NCBI RefSeq assembly: GCF_900324475.1
Contig: NZ_LT992502.1
Coordinates: 3,410,001 to 3,474,000, forward strand
Origin: Enterobacter bugandensis
GTDB lineage: Bacteria; Pseudomonadota; Gammaproteobacteria; Enterobacterales; Enterobacteriaceae
Direction: 5' to 3'
DNA length: 64,000 nt
Shown here: one piece after another, positions 56,586-64,000 of the stretch
How positions within the stretch are numbered: the first letter of the stretch is position 1
How the letters are laid out: every line of letters starts with the position of its first letter
Program-made: the position numbers and the translations under genes
The notes under the pieces: generated by a model
What the model was told of the DNA's origin: nothing
Seen by the model: the letters and a program-made list of their open reading frames with translations, nothing else
The model's database searches: none

Positions 56586-58646
56586 ATGGGTCAGGAAAAG
56601 TTATATATCGAGAAAGAGCTAAGCTGGTTAGCATTTAACGAACGTGTACTCCAGGAAGCGGCAGACAAAAGTAACCCGCTGATCGAACGCATGCGTTTTT
56701 TAGGCATTTATTCCAACAACCTGGATGAGTTCTACAAGGTTCGCTTTGCCGAGCTGAAAAGACGCATCATCATCAGCGAAGAACAGGGCTTAAACTCGCA
56801 CTCGCGGCATCTGCTGGGCAAAATCCAGTCCCGCGTGCTGAAAGCCGATCAGGAATTTGACGGCCTGTATAACGAACTGCTGCTGGAGATGGCGCGCAAT
56901 CAAATCTTCCTGATTAACGAACGTCAGCTTTCCGTTAACCAACAAAACTGGCTGCGCCACTACTTTAAACAGTACCTGCGCCAGCACATTACCCCGATTC
57001 TCATCAACCGCGAAACCGATCTGGTGCAATTCCTGAAGGATGACTACACCTACCTGGCGGTGGAAATTATTCGCGGTGAATCCATCCGTTATGCCCTGCT
57101 GGAGATCCCGTCCGACAAGGTGCCGCGCTTCGTGAACCTGCCGCCGGAAACCCCGCGCAGACGCAAGCCGATGATCCTGCTGGATAACATCCTGCGCTAC
57201 TGTCTGGACGACATTTTCAAAGGCTTCTTCGATTACGATGCGTTAAACGCCTACTCGATGAAGATGACCCGTGACGCCGAATATGACCTGGTGCACGAGA
57301 TGGAGGCCAGCCTGATGGAGCTGATGTCCTCCAGCCTGAAACAGCGCCTGACGGCTGAGCCGGTGCGCTTTGTCTATCAGCGCGACATGCCGGACGCCAT
57401 GGTGGAGATGCTGCGTGAGAAGCTGACCATTTCGCGCTATGACTCCATTGTGCCGGGGGGCCGTTACCACAACTTTAAAGACTTCATTGGCTTCCCGAAC
57501 GTTGGCAAAGCCAATCTGGTGAACAAACCGCTGCCGCGCCTGCGTCATATCTGGTTCGATAAGTTCCGCAACGGATTCGACGCTATCCGCGAGCGCGACG
57601 TGCTGCTCTACTACCCGTACCACACCTTTGAACACGTGCTGGAGCTGCTGCGTCAGGCCTCGTTCGACCCGAACGTGCTGGCGATCAAAATCAACATCTA
57701 CCGCGTGGCAAAAGATTCCCGCATCATCGACGCGATGATCCACGCGGCACACAACGGCAAAAAAGTCACCGTGGTGGTTGAGCTGCAGGCGCGCTTCGAC
57801 GAAGAGGCGAACATTCACTGGGCGCGCCGCCTGACGGAAGCGGGCGTGCACGTGATCTTCTCCGCGCCGGGTCTGAAAATTCACGCCAAACTGTTTCTGA
57901 TCTCGCGTAAAGAGGGTGATGACGTGGTGCGCTATGCCCACATCGGCACCGGGAACTTTAACGAAAAAACTGCGCGGATTTATACCGACTACTCGCTCTT
58001 AACCGCTGACGCCCGCATTACCAACGAAGTGCGCCGGGTCTTTAACTTTATCGAAAACCCGTACCGCCCGGTGAGCTTCGACTATCTGCTGGTCTCACCG
58101 CAGAACTCGCGCCGCCTGCTGTACGATATGATCGATAAAGAGATCGCCAATGCCCAGAAAGGCTTGTCGTCCGGCATCACGCTGAAGCTTAACAACCTGG
58201 TCGATAAAGGGCTGGTGGACAGGCTGTATGCGGCGTCCAGCTCCGGCGTGCCGGTTAACCTGCTGATCCGCGGCATGTGCTCGCTTATTCCGGAACTGGA
58301 AGGCATCAGCGACAATATTCGCGTTATCAGCATCGTTGACCGCTACCTGGAGCACGATAGGGTCTATATTTTCGATAATGCGGGCGATAAGCAGGTCTAT
58401 CTCTCTTCGGCAGACTGGATGACGCGCAATATTGACTATCGAATTGAAGTCGCGACGCCGCTGCTGGATCCGCGTCTGAAACAGCGTATCCTCGACATTA
58501 TCGAGATCCTGTTCAGCGATACGGTGAAGGCGCGCTATATCGACAAAGAACTCAGTAACCGCTACGTACCGCGCGGCAACCGCCGTAAAGTGCGGTCACA
58601 GCTGGCGATTTACGACTATATCAAATCACTCGAGCAACCCGATTAA
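56586..58646 (+). CDS. ppk: Polyphosphate kinase 1
   Basis: Reversibly transfers the gamma phosphate of ATP to long-chain polyphosphate. It is 686 aa (E. coli 688; two residues are missing before [12 protein letters not shown]). The phosphorylated His lies in [10 protein letters not shown] (about residue 433) and the second HKD-type motif in [10 protein letters not shown]. ppx starts 3 bp after the stop, so synthesis and breakdown of polyphosphate are in one operon. Confidence 0.97.
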   Translation: MGQEKLYIEKELSWLAFNERVLQEAADKSNPLIERMRFLGIYSNNLDEFYKVRFAELKRRIIISEEQGLNSHSRHLLGKIQSRVLKADQEFDGLYNELLLEMARNQIFLINERQLSVNQQNWLRHYFKQYLRQHITPILINRETDLVQFLKDDYTYLAVEIIRGESIRYALLEIPSDKVPRFVNLPPETPRRRKPMILLDNILRYCLDDIFKGFFDYDALNAYSMKMTRDAEYDLVHEMEASLMELMSSSLKQRLTAEPVRFVYQRDMPDAMVEMLREKLTISRYDSIVPGGRYHNFKDFIGFPNVGKANLVNKPLPRLRHIWFDKFRNGFDAIRERDVLLYYPYHTFEHVLELLRQASFDPNVLAIKINIYRVAKDSRIIDAMIHAAHNGKKVTVVVELQARFDEEANIHWARRLTEAGVHVIFSAPGLKIHAKLFLISRKEGDDVVRYAHIGTGNFNEKTARIYTDYSLLTADARITNEVRRVFNFIENPYRPVSFDYLLVSPQNSRRLLYDMIDKEIANAQKGLSSGITLKLNNLVDKGLVDRLYAASSSGVPVNLLIRGMCSLIPELEGISDNIRVISIVDRYLEHDRVYIFDNAGDKQVYLSSADWMTRNIDYRIEVATPLLDPRLKQRILDIIEILFSDTVKARYIDKELSNRYVPRGNRRKVRSQLAIYDYIKSLEQPD

Positions 58647-58649
58647 CCT

Positions 58650-60188
58650 ATGCCGATAAATGATAAGACCCCACGCCCGCAGGAATACGCCGCGGTCGAT
58701 CTTGGCTCTAACAGTTTTCACATGGTCATCGCCCGTGAGGTGGATGGCGCGCTGCAGATCATCGGTCGTCTGAAGCAGCGCGTACACCTGGCGGATGGGC
58801 TTGATGAGCGCAGCATGCTCAGCGAAGAGGCGATGGAGCGCGGTTTAAACTGCCTGTCGCTGTTTGCCGAACGCCTGCAGGGCTTCTCGCCCTCCAGCGT
58901 TTGCATCGTGGGCACCCACACGCTGCGCCAGGCGCTGAACGCGCCGGAGTTCCTCAAGCGGGCCGAAAAAGTGATCCCCTACCCGATTGAGATCATCTCC
59001 GGAAACGAGGAGGCGCGTCTGATTTTCATGGGCGTTGAACATACCCAGCCGGAAAAAGGGCGCAAGCTGGTGATCGACATCGGCGGTGGTTCTACGGAGC
59101 TGGTGATCGGCGAAGACTTTGAGCCGCGCCTGGTGGAGAGCCGTCGCATGGGCTGCGTCAGCTTCGCGCAGATGTACTTCCCCGGCGGCACCATTACCCG
59201 TGAAAACTTCCAGCGGGCGAAAATGGCTGCGATCCAGAAGCTGGAGAATCTGGCCTGGCAGTACCGCATTCAGGGCTGGAACGTGGCGCTGGGCGCGTCG
59301 GGCACCATCAAGGCGGCGCATGAAGTGCTGCTGGCGATGGGTGAAAAAGACGGTTTTATCACGCCTGAACGCCTGACCCTGCTGACCGAAGAAGTGCTGA
59401 AGCATAAAAGTTTTGACGCCCTAAGCCTGCCGGGGCTTTCCGACGAGCGTAAGGCAGTCTTCGTGCCGGGCCTGGCTATTCTCTGCGGCGTGTTTGACGC
59501 CCTGGCGATTAAAGAGCTGCGCCTTTCCGACGGCGCGCTGCGTGAGGGGGTGCTGTATGAGATGGAGGGCCGCTTCCGCCATCAGGACATTCGCAGCCGC
59601 ACCGCGCAGAGCCTGGCCAACCAGTACAACATCGACCGCGAGCAGGCGAAGCGCGTCCTGGAAACCACGGTGCAGATGTACGAGCAGTGGCAGGAGCAGA
59701 ACCCCAAGCTGGCGCACCCGCAGCTTGCCGCGCTGCTGAAATGGGCCGCGATGCTGCACGAGGTAGGGCTGAACATCAACCACAGCGGGATGCACCGCCA
59801 TTCAGCGTATATTCTGCAAAACAGCGATCTGCCCGGCTTCAATCAGGAGCAGCAAACCATGATGGCGACCCTGGTGCGCTATCACCGTAAAGCCATCAAG
59901 CTCGACGATCTGCCGCGCTTCACGCTGTTTAAGAAAAAGCAGTTCCTGCCGCTTATTCAGCTGCTGCGCCTGGGCGTGCTGCTGAACAATCAGCGTCAGG
60001 CCACCACCACACCGCCGACGCTGAAGCTGAAAACCGACGATCACCACTGGACGCTGAGCTTCCCGCACGACTGGTTCAGCCAGAACGCGCTGGTCCTGCT
60101 GGACCTGGAAAAAGAGCAGCAGTACTGGGAAGCGGTCACCGGCTGGATGCTCAAAATCGAGGAAGATAGCGCCGACGTCGCCGCGTAA
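58650..60188 (+). CDS. ppx: Exopolyphosphatase
   Basis: Removes terminal phosphate from polyphosphate. It is 512 aa (E. coli 513). Order: sugar-kinase/actin-like domains with [12 protein letters not shown], catalytic Glu in [11 protein letters not shown] and phosphate loop DIGGGSTEL, then an HD-like helical domain ([18 protein letters not shown]). Convergent with yfgF, stops 4 bp apart with no terminator visible. Confidence 0.97.
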   Translation: MPINDKTPRPQEYAAVDLGSNSFHMVIAREVDGALQIIGRLKQRVHLADGLDERSMLSEEAMERGLNCLSLFAERLQGFSPSSVCIVGTHTLRQALNAPEFLKRAEKVIPYPIEIISGNEEARLIFMGVEHTQPEKGRKLVIDIGGGSTELVIGEDFEPRLVESRRMGCVSFAQMYFPGGTITRENFQRAKMAAIQKLENLAWQYRIQGWNVALGASGTIKAAHEVLLAMGEKDGFITPERLTLLTEEVLKHKSFDALSLPGLSDERKAVFVPGLAILCGVFDALAIKELRLSDGALREGVLYEMEGRFRHQDIRSRTAQSLANQYNIDREQAKRVLETTVQMYEQWQEQNPKLAHPQLAALLKWAAMLHEVGLNINHSGMHRHSAYILQNSDLPGFNQEQQTMMATLVRYHRKAIKLDDLPRFTLFKKKQFLPLIQLLRLGVLLNNQRQATTTPPTLKLKTDDHHWTLSFPHDWFSQNALVLLDLEKEQQYWEAVTGWMLKIEEDSADVAA

Positions 60189-60192
60189 CGGC

Positions 60193-62433
60193 TCAGGCGT
60201 CCGCCGTGGACGCCTCTGCTTCCAGCAGTGACTCAAGCGGTGCCGGTCTGCCAATCAGATAGCCCTGCACATAATCAATGCCTAGCGCGTGCACCGCGCT
60301 ACGTATCTCTTCGGTCTCGACATATTCCGCCACCACCAGCATCTTCTTCATGCGAGCCAGATGACAGATAGAGGCCACAATCTGGTAATCCAGACTGTTG
60401 TTGACGATATTGCGGATGAAATCGCCGTCGATTTTGAGAATGTCCGCATCCACGCTTTTCAGCCGCGCATAGCTCGCATAGCCGGTACCAAAATCATCGA
60501 TCGCAATGCGTACCCCCATTTTCTGCAGCTGCCGAAGGATGTGGAGCCCCTGCTCCGCGTTGCAGAAGGTGCTGCACTCCGTCACTTCAAAGATCAGCTG
60601 CCACGGCTCAATGGCATATTTCGCCAGCAGGCGACTCACCTCAAGCGGGAACTGCACCCGACACACCGTTGAAGGGGCCAGATTAATGGCAAAGCGCTGG
60701 CCGGGCAGCCGTTCGCGATGCGCGGCGAGGAAGCGCAGCGTATGCTCCAGCACCCACAAATCCACCCGCGAAGAGAGGCCAAACTCCTGGGCTATCGGCA
60801 GGAATTGTTCAGGGGAGATCAACAGCCCGTTTGCATCAGTCATCCGCAGCAAGACCTCATGATACCTATCGCCACGCAGGCCGCGTACGGGCTGAACGAG
60901 CAGCGTGAATGCGTTGTTATCCAGCGCACGCTGCAGGCGACTCATCACCACGACTTTATCCTTCAGGCTGCGCTGCAGATGGACGGCGCCGCGCTGCTGA
61001 AGATTTTCCGGGTGGTTAGAGGAGAGCGACAGATCGGCCACCACCCCCAGCTCACCCAGCACCAGATAGAGGTGGTTAACCGGCGAACGCACATAGCAGT
61101 AGCTCACCCCCACCTGCGGCTGCAGCGGCATGCCGTCCCAGACAAAGCGGAACTGCTTGATGTGCTCGTCCAGGGTTTCAATCCGCTGCTGGTGCGATTC
61201 GGCATTTAGGCGAACCGCCATGTCACAGCCCGTCAGGTGATAGACCTGCTCATTGGGCTGGAGCGTGCCGTTAACCCATTGCGCCAGCTGCTGTTTGTAC
61301 TGAATGCGCAGTAACACGCCATAGTTACGGCCCAGAATTTCAAGCTCCGGAACGCGGAGTAAACAGAGCGCCGACCACGGGTTTTTTGCCAGATCTCGCG
61401 AAAGCGCCCGCAGGTTAGGCATATGCAGAACCGGGTCGAGCAGCGCCAGCCTGCGGGAGCGTTTGTTCACCGCCCGCTGCCGGGTCGCCAGCATCGACAT
61501 GTAAATCACCACAAACGAGAAGACCAGATAGCTGGAAGAGGTGATTGCCAGCTGAATGTCGTACCCCTGGTTCACGGGGATATAGCGGTAAAAATAGTGA
61601 ATAGACACCAGCAGTATCGGGATCCAGATAAGCGAAATCAGCTTATAGCCAAAGCGCATCGCCCCCCAGAGCATCACCGGCATCAGCAGCGACAGGGTGT
61701 AGTTAGTGGTGAAAATCGAACTGTTTTCATTCATCGGCAGCAGCAGGAGCGAAAGCAGCCCGGCAAGCGCAATGGCCCAAATCAGAAACTCAGCGCGCGT
61801 CACCTTTTTGTCTATCTGGGTACGGATCTGCGAGATGAGGCTTTTGAGATAGCGCGGATGACGAATCAGACGGATCAGCAGATAACTTAACGGCACGCCC
61901 GTCAGACCGCTGACCAGCAAGGCCTGATAGTTGATCAGCGTGCGAATGTTGAGGGGGTTAAGCCCTGCCAGGCTCTGGCGACTCTCATACACGCCCAGAT
62001 ACACCGCAAACTGGAACAACAGCAGAAACAGCGTCGCGGGGCAGAAGGCCTGCCAGAAGATGCGCTGCGCCATCAACCGTACGTCGCCATACGCCGTCAT
62101 ATTGCGTCTGGGCGCAAACACCCGGTAGCCGCCCCAGCTAAGCACTATAGGGACAATAAAATGGAGCACGCCGGCGACGGTTTCAAACATCCCGACCGAC
62201 GGGTAATAGCGGATAAACAGCGACAACACGATCCCGGGAAGGGCTTCCAGACCAAAAAACATCATCAGCGAAAGCAAAAACGAGAGCGGTAAATAATAAA
62301 GTGCCGCTATCCCGTCGCCCAGGTGCGTGAACGTATTCGCCACGCTCAGTACGGGAAGTAAAACCACCGGTAAAATAAGCGGCAATACCCACCAGCGGTG
62401 TTGATTCTTTTTCAGGAAAGCAAAAATGTTCAT
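60193..62433 (-). CDS. yfgF: Cyclic-di-GMP phosphodiesterase YfgF (PdeF-like)
   Basis: Membrane EAL-domain phosphodiesterase that degrades c-di-GMP; in E. coli it matters under oxygen limitation. It is 746 aa from ATG 62433 (MNIFAFLKKNQHRWW); the frame is open to 62580. Order: MASE1 membrane region with about eight to ten helices (10-335), a degenerate GGDEF domain (TGCDM in place of GGDEF), then EAL with EVLLRM, DDFGTGYASY and ADILKIDGDFI, so the EAL catalytic set is kept. No partner gene is adjacent. Confidence 0.93.
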   Translation of the reverse strand: MNIFAFLKKNQHRWWVLPLILPVVLLPVLSVANTFTHLGDGIAALYYLPLSFLLSLMMFFGLEALPGIVLSLFIRYYPSVGMFETVAGVLHFIVPIVLSWGGYRVFAPRRNMTAYGDVRLMAQRIFWQAFCPATLFLLLFQFAVYLGVYESRQSLAGLNPLNIRTLINYQALLVSGLTGVPLSYLLIRLIRHPRYLKSLISQIRTQIDKKVTRAEFLIWAIALAGLLSLLLLPMNENSSIFTTNYTLSLLMPVMLWGAMRFGYKLISLIWIPILLVSIHYFYRYIPVNQGYDIQLAITSSSYLVFSFVVIYMSMLATRQRAVNKRSRRLALLDPVLHMPNLRALSRDLAKNPWSALCLLRVPELEILGRNYGVLLRIQYKQQLAQWVNGTLQPNEQVYHLTGCDMAVRLNAESHQQRIETLDEHIKQFRFVWDGMPLQPQVGVSYCYVRSPVNHLYLVLGELGVVADLSLSSNHPENLQQRGAVHLQRSLKDKVVVMSRLQRALDNNAFTLLVQPVRGLRGDRYHEVLLRMTDANGLLISPEQFLPIAQEFGLSSRVDLWVLEHTLRFLAAHRERLPGQRFAINLAPSTVCRVQFPLEVSRLLAKYAIEPWQLIFEVTECSTFCNAEQGLHILRQLQKMGVRIAIDDFGTGYASYARLKSVDADILKIDGDFIRNIVNNSLDYQIVASICHLARMKKMLVVAEYVETEEIRSAVHALGIDYVQGYLIGRPAPLESLLEAEASTADA

Positions 62434-62786
62434 AGATGCCCGGTTAAACCCCTTTTTCTCCAGAAGGAAAATAATGACAGGCATCCAACCTGACCTGGCG
62501 CAGCCCGGCGACGTGCGGGGCGAACGGTATGGAGGAGGGATTTTAAATATCAGGGCCGGGAATCCGTTGACATAAATCAAACTATTTTACGCAAATAAGC
62601 TTTGCACCGCTTTTTTTTGAAATAATTTTCTTCATATTATCAATATGGTAAATGCAAATATTAATTTCAATAACAATAATTAATGTAAACGTTGACGGTT
62701 ATTTACACATGACGGAATTGACCCTCTCTTTCCGCTGTGCCTTAATATCCCCGTCGCCCAGAAGGGCATGCCCAGGAAAAAGAAGA

Positions 62787-62975
62787 GTGAGTCAGGCCAC
62801 GCGTATGCGCAAACGACACCGTTTTAACACCCGGATGACCCGCATTATACTGCTCATCAGCTTTCTGTTTTTCTTTGGCCGCTTCGTTTACTCTTCCATC
62901 GGCGCCTGGTATCACCATCAGGACAAAATCCAGTCGCAGCAGTCCAGCCTGAACGTCGACGCCGCTGACCGCTAG
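62787..62975 (+). CDS. yfgG: Small membrane protein YfgG
   Basis: 62 aa, one membrane helix (IILLISFLFFFGRFVYSSIG). Start chosen at GTG 62787 because SQATRMRKRHRFNTRMTRI matches the E. coli YfgG N-terminus; AGGA lies about 10 nt upstream. YfgG has been linked to nickel and cobalt tolerance in E. coli. The stop overlaps the end of the convergent LysR gene by 4 bp. The 353 bp between yfgF and yfgG start AT-rich and hold no other gene. Confidence 0.85.
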   Translation: MSQATRMRKRHRFNTRMTRIILLISFLFFFGRFVYSSIGAWYHHQDKIQSQQSSLNVDAADR

Positions 62976-63862
62976 CCCTGCGATGGGTTTTGCACCAGCC
63001 GAATAATCCCCGCGATCCCTTTGCTGAGGATCTTGTCCTGCCGCATCACGATGGCGAGCTGTCGCTGCAGCACGGGCGTGAGCGACATGACGCAGAGCCC
63101 TTCACGGTCAGCATCATGCTCAACCGCCATTCGCGGAACGATACTGTAGCCGAGCCCCACTCGAACCATACGCTTAATCGCCTCAATGCTGCCAAGCTGC
63201 ATCACCGGCGCGATCGCTAACCCATTGGCCGCAAACCAGCCATCAATGAGCGCCCGGGTACCGCTGCCAGACTCAAAGGCGATCAGCGGCTGAGCATGGA
63301 GCGCCTCCGGGGTTAACTCCCTGAAAGCATCCTGCTGTTCCCGCGACGCGATAAAAACAAACTCCTCGTCCATCACCGGCATAACGTCCAGCGCTCTGCC
63401 GCTGACCGGCAGCGTCAACAGCCCCATATCGAGACGGTTCTCTTCGATGGCCCTGACGATGTCGAGGGTGTTGCCCGTTGTTACGCCCACCCGCAGGAGC
63501 GGATAGTCGCGGCGCAGCTGCTCCAGCAGGGGCGGCAGAAGATGGATACAGGCCGTCGCCCCCGTGCCAAGGGTAATGGTCCCGCTGACATCGTGGCTGA
63601 ACGCGCTCACGGACCGCAGGGTTTCGTCCACAACCTGCTGAATGCGCTCTCCGTGCACCAGCAGTGACTCTCCGGCCGCTGTGGCCTTAATGCCCCGCCC
63701 GGTACGCTCCACCAGCCGCGTTTGCAGAAACTGCTCCAGCTGACGTATTTGCAGACTAACGGCGGGCTGGGAAATGCCCAGCAGATCCGCCGCCGCCGAA
63801 AAGCTGCCGCGCTGGATCACCAGACGGAACGTCGCGAGATAGCCAAGGTTAAGCGTCGTCAT
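62972..63862 (-). CDS. LysR-family transcriptional regulator
   Basis: 296 aa, not assigned to a named gene. Winged HTH with SFSAAADLLGISQPAVSLQI (about 20-39), then a periplasmic-binding-protein-like effector domain (about 90-290). Transcribed away from a gene starting at 63960, its most likely target. In E. coli yfgH and yfgI follow yfgG, so this locus differs. Confidence 0.88.
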   Translation of the reverse strand: MTTLNLGYLATFRLVIQRGSFSAAADLLGISQPAVSLQIRQLEQFLQTRLVERTGRGIKATAAGESLLVHGERIQQVVDETLRSVSAFSHDVSGTITLGTGATACIHLLPPLLEQLRRDYPLLRVGVTTGNTLDIVRAIEENRLDMGLLTLPVSGRALDVMPVMDEEFVFIASREQQDAFRELTPEALHAQPLIAFESGSGTRALIDGWFAANGLAIAPVMQLGSIEAIKRMVRVGLGYSIVPRMAVEHDADREGLCVMSLTPVLQRQLAIVMRQDKILSKGIAGIIRLVQNPSQG

Positions 63863-63959
63863 TCAAAGTTTCTCTTATACAGCGCATAAGGTTGCAGGCC
63901 TGCCAGCACAATACCGCGCTCGCTATGCTCAGGACAACTGCATAACGGAATGAAAAACA
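63863..63959. promoter_or_regulatory. Divergent promoter region of the LysR gene
   Basis: 97 bp between divergent starts. ATAAG-N-TTGCAGGCCTGC contains the dyad TTGCAGGCCTGC with T-N11-A-like spacing common to LysR sites. A TATGCT -10-like element (63924-63929) faces right. Low certainty. Confidence 0.35.
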
Positions 63960-64000
63960 ATGGAAACACCTGCCCTGCCTCGTCGCCTTGCCCTTACTGC
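63960..64000 (+). CDS. Start of a divergent gene, cut off by the window end
   Basis: ATG at 63960 opens METPALPRRLALT and runs off the window; GGAA lies 11 nt upstream. Position opposite a LysR gene suggests a regulated target such as a transporter or enzyme, but 13 residues do not allow a product call. Confidence 0.45.
   Translation, partial: METPALPRRLALT

Noticed and set aside
62652..62786. N-terminal extension of yfgG from ATG 62652
   Set aside because: No ribosome site and no resemblance to YfgG; the conserved sequence begins at GTG 62787.

Overview
The window is chromosomal DNA from a member of the Enterobacteriaceae, most like Enterobacter or a close relative. Nearly every gene is a close counterpart of an Escherichia coli gene in the same order: ligA-zipA-cysZ-cysK-ptsHI-crr-pdxK-cysM-cysAWTP, yfeXYZ-ypeA-amiA-hemF, maeB, talA-tktB, ypfG-nudK-narQ-acrD, dapE-ypfN-ypfH-tmcA-ypfJ-purC-bamC-dapA-gcvR-bcp, perM-bepA-yfgD, hda-uraA-upp, purMN, ppk-ppx-yfgF-yfgG. 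The genus is inferred from memory of these families and from the REP type (core GCCGGGTGGCGCT..GCTTACCCGGC); it was not tested.

Layout. 1-13.7 kb: DNA ligase (C-terminus cut by the window edge), cell division (zipA), sulfate uptake and cysteine synthesis (cysZ, cysK, cysM, cysPTWA), the general PTS proteins, and pyridoxal kinase. 13.8-20.7 kb: a DyP-type peroxidase with two small envelope genes, an acetyltransferase, amidase AmiA, HemF and the malic enzyme MaeB. hemF and maeB are only 64 bp apart; in E. coli and Salmonella the ethanolamine (eut) operon lies between them. 20.9-30.8 kb: pentose-phosphate isozymes TalA and TktB, NudK, the nitrate sensor NarQ and the efflux pump AcrD. 30.9-40.8 kb: lysine and purine synthesis, outer-membrane assembly and tRNA acetylation genes, plus the 19-residue protein YpfM. 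40.83-42.11 kb: an IS481-family insertion sequence with a 5-bp target duplication, placed in the loop of an intergenic hairpin repeat; its transposase is broken by two single-base deletions.

42.1-64 kb: conserved genes interrupted by accessory DNA. Between yfgD and hda, adjacent in E. coli, lies a 4.7-kb cassette: a transposase-like helix-turn-helix protein that has lost the DDE residues, divergent from a three-gene operon for a PTS IIC permease, a glycosylasparaginase-type hydrolase and an M17 aminopeptidase. A CRP-like site is centred at -41.5 from the operon's predicted start. It reads as a catabolic system for glycosylated asparagine or glycopeptides and is the best candidate for an undescribed system here. 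A second accessory gene, a BglA-like 6-phospho-beta-glucosidase, lies between upp and purM behind two GAAACCGGTTTC operators. The window ends with a LysR regulator and the start of a divergent gene.

Regulatory sites recognised include PurR boxes at purC and purM, a Pho box at ppk, the T-tract start of upp, a conserved CUG start for hda, many rho-independent terminators and six REP/BIME loci. No rRNA, tRNA, CRISPR array or prophage was seen.
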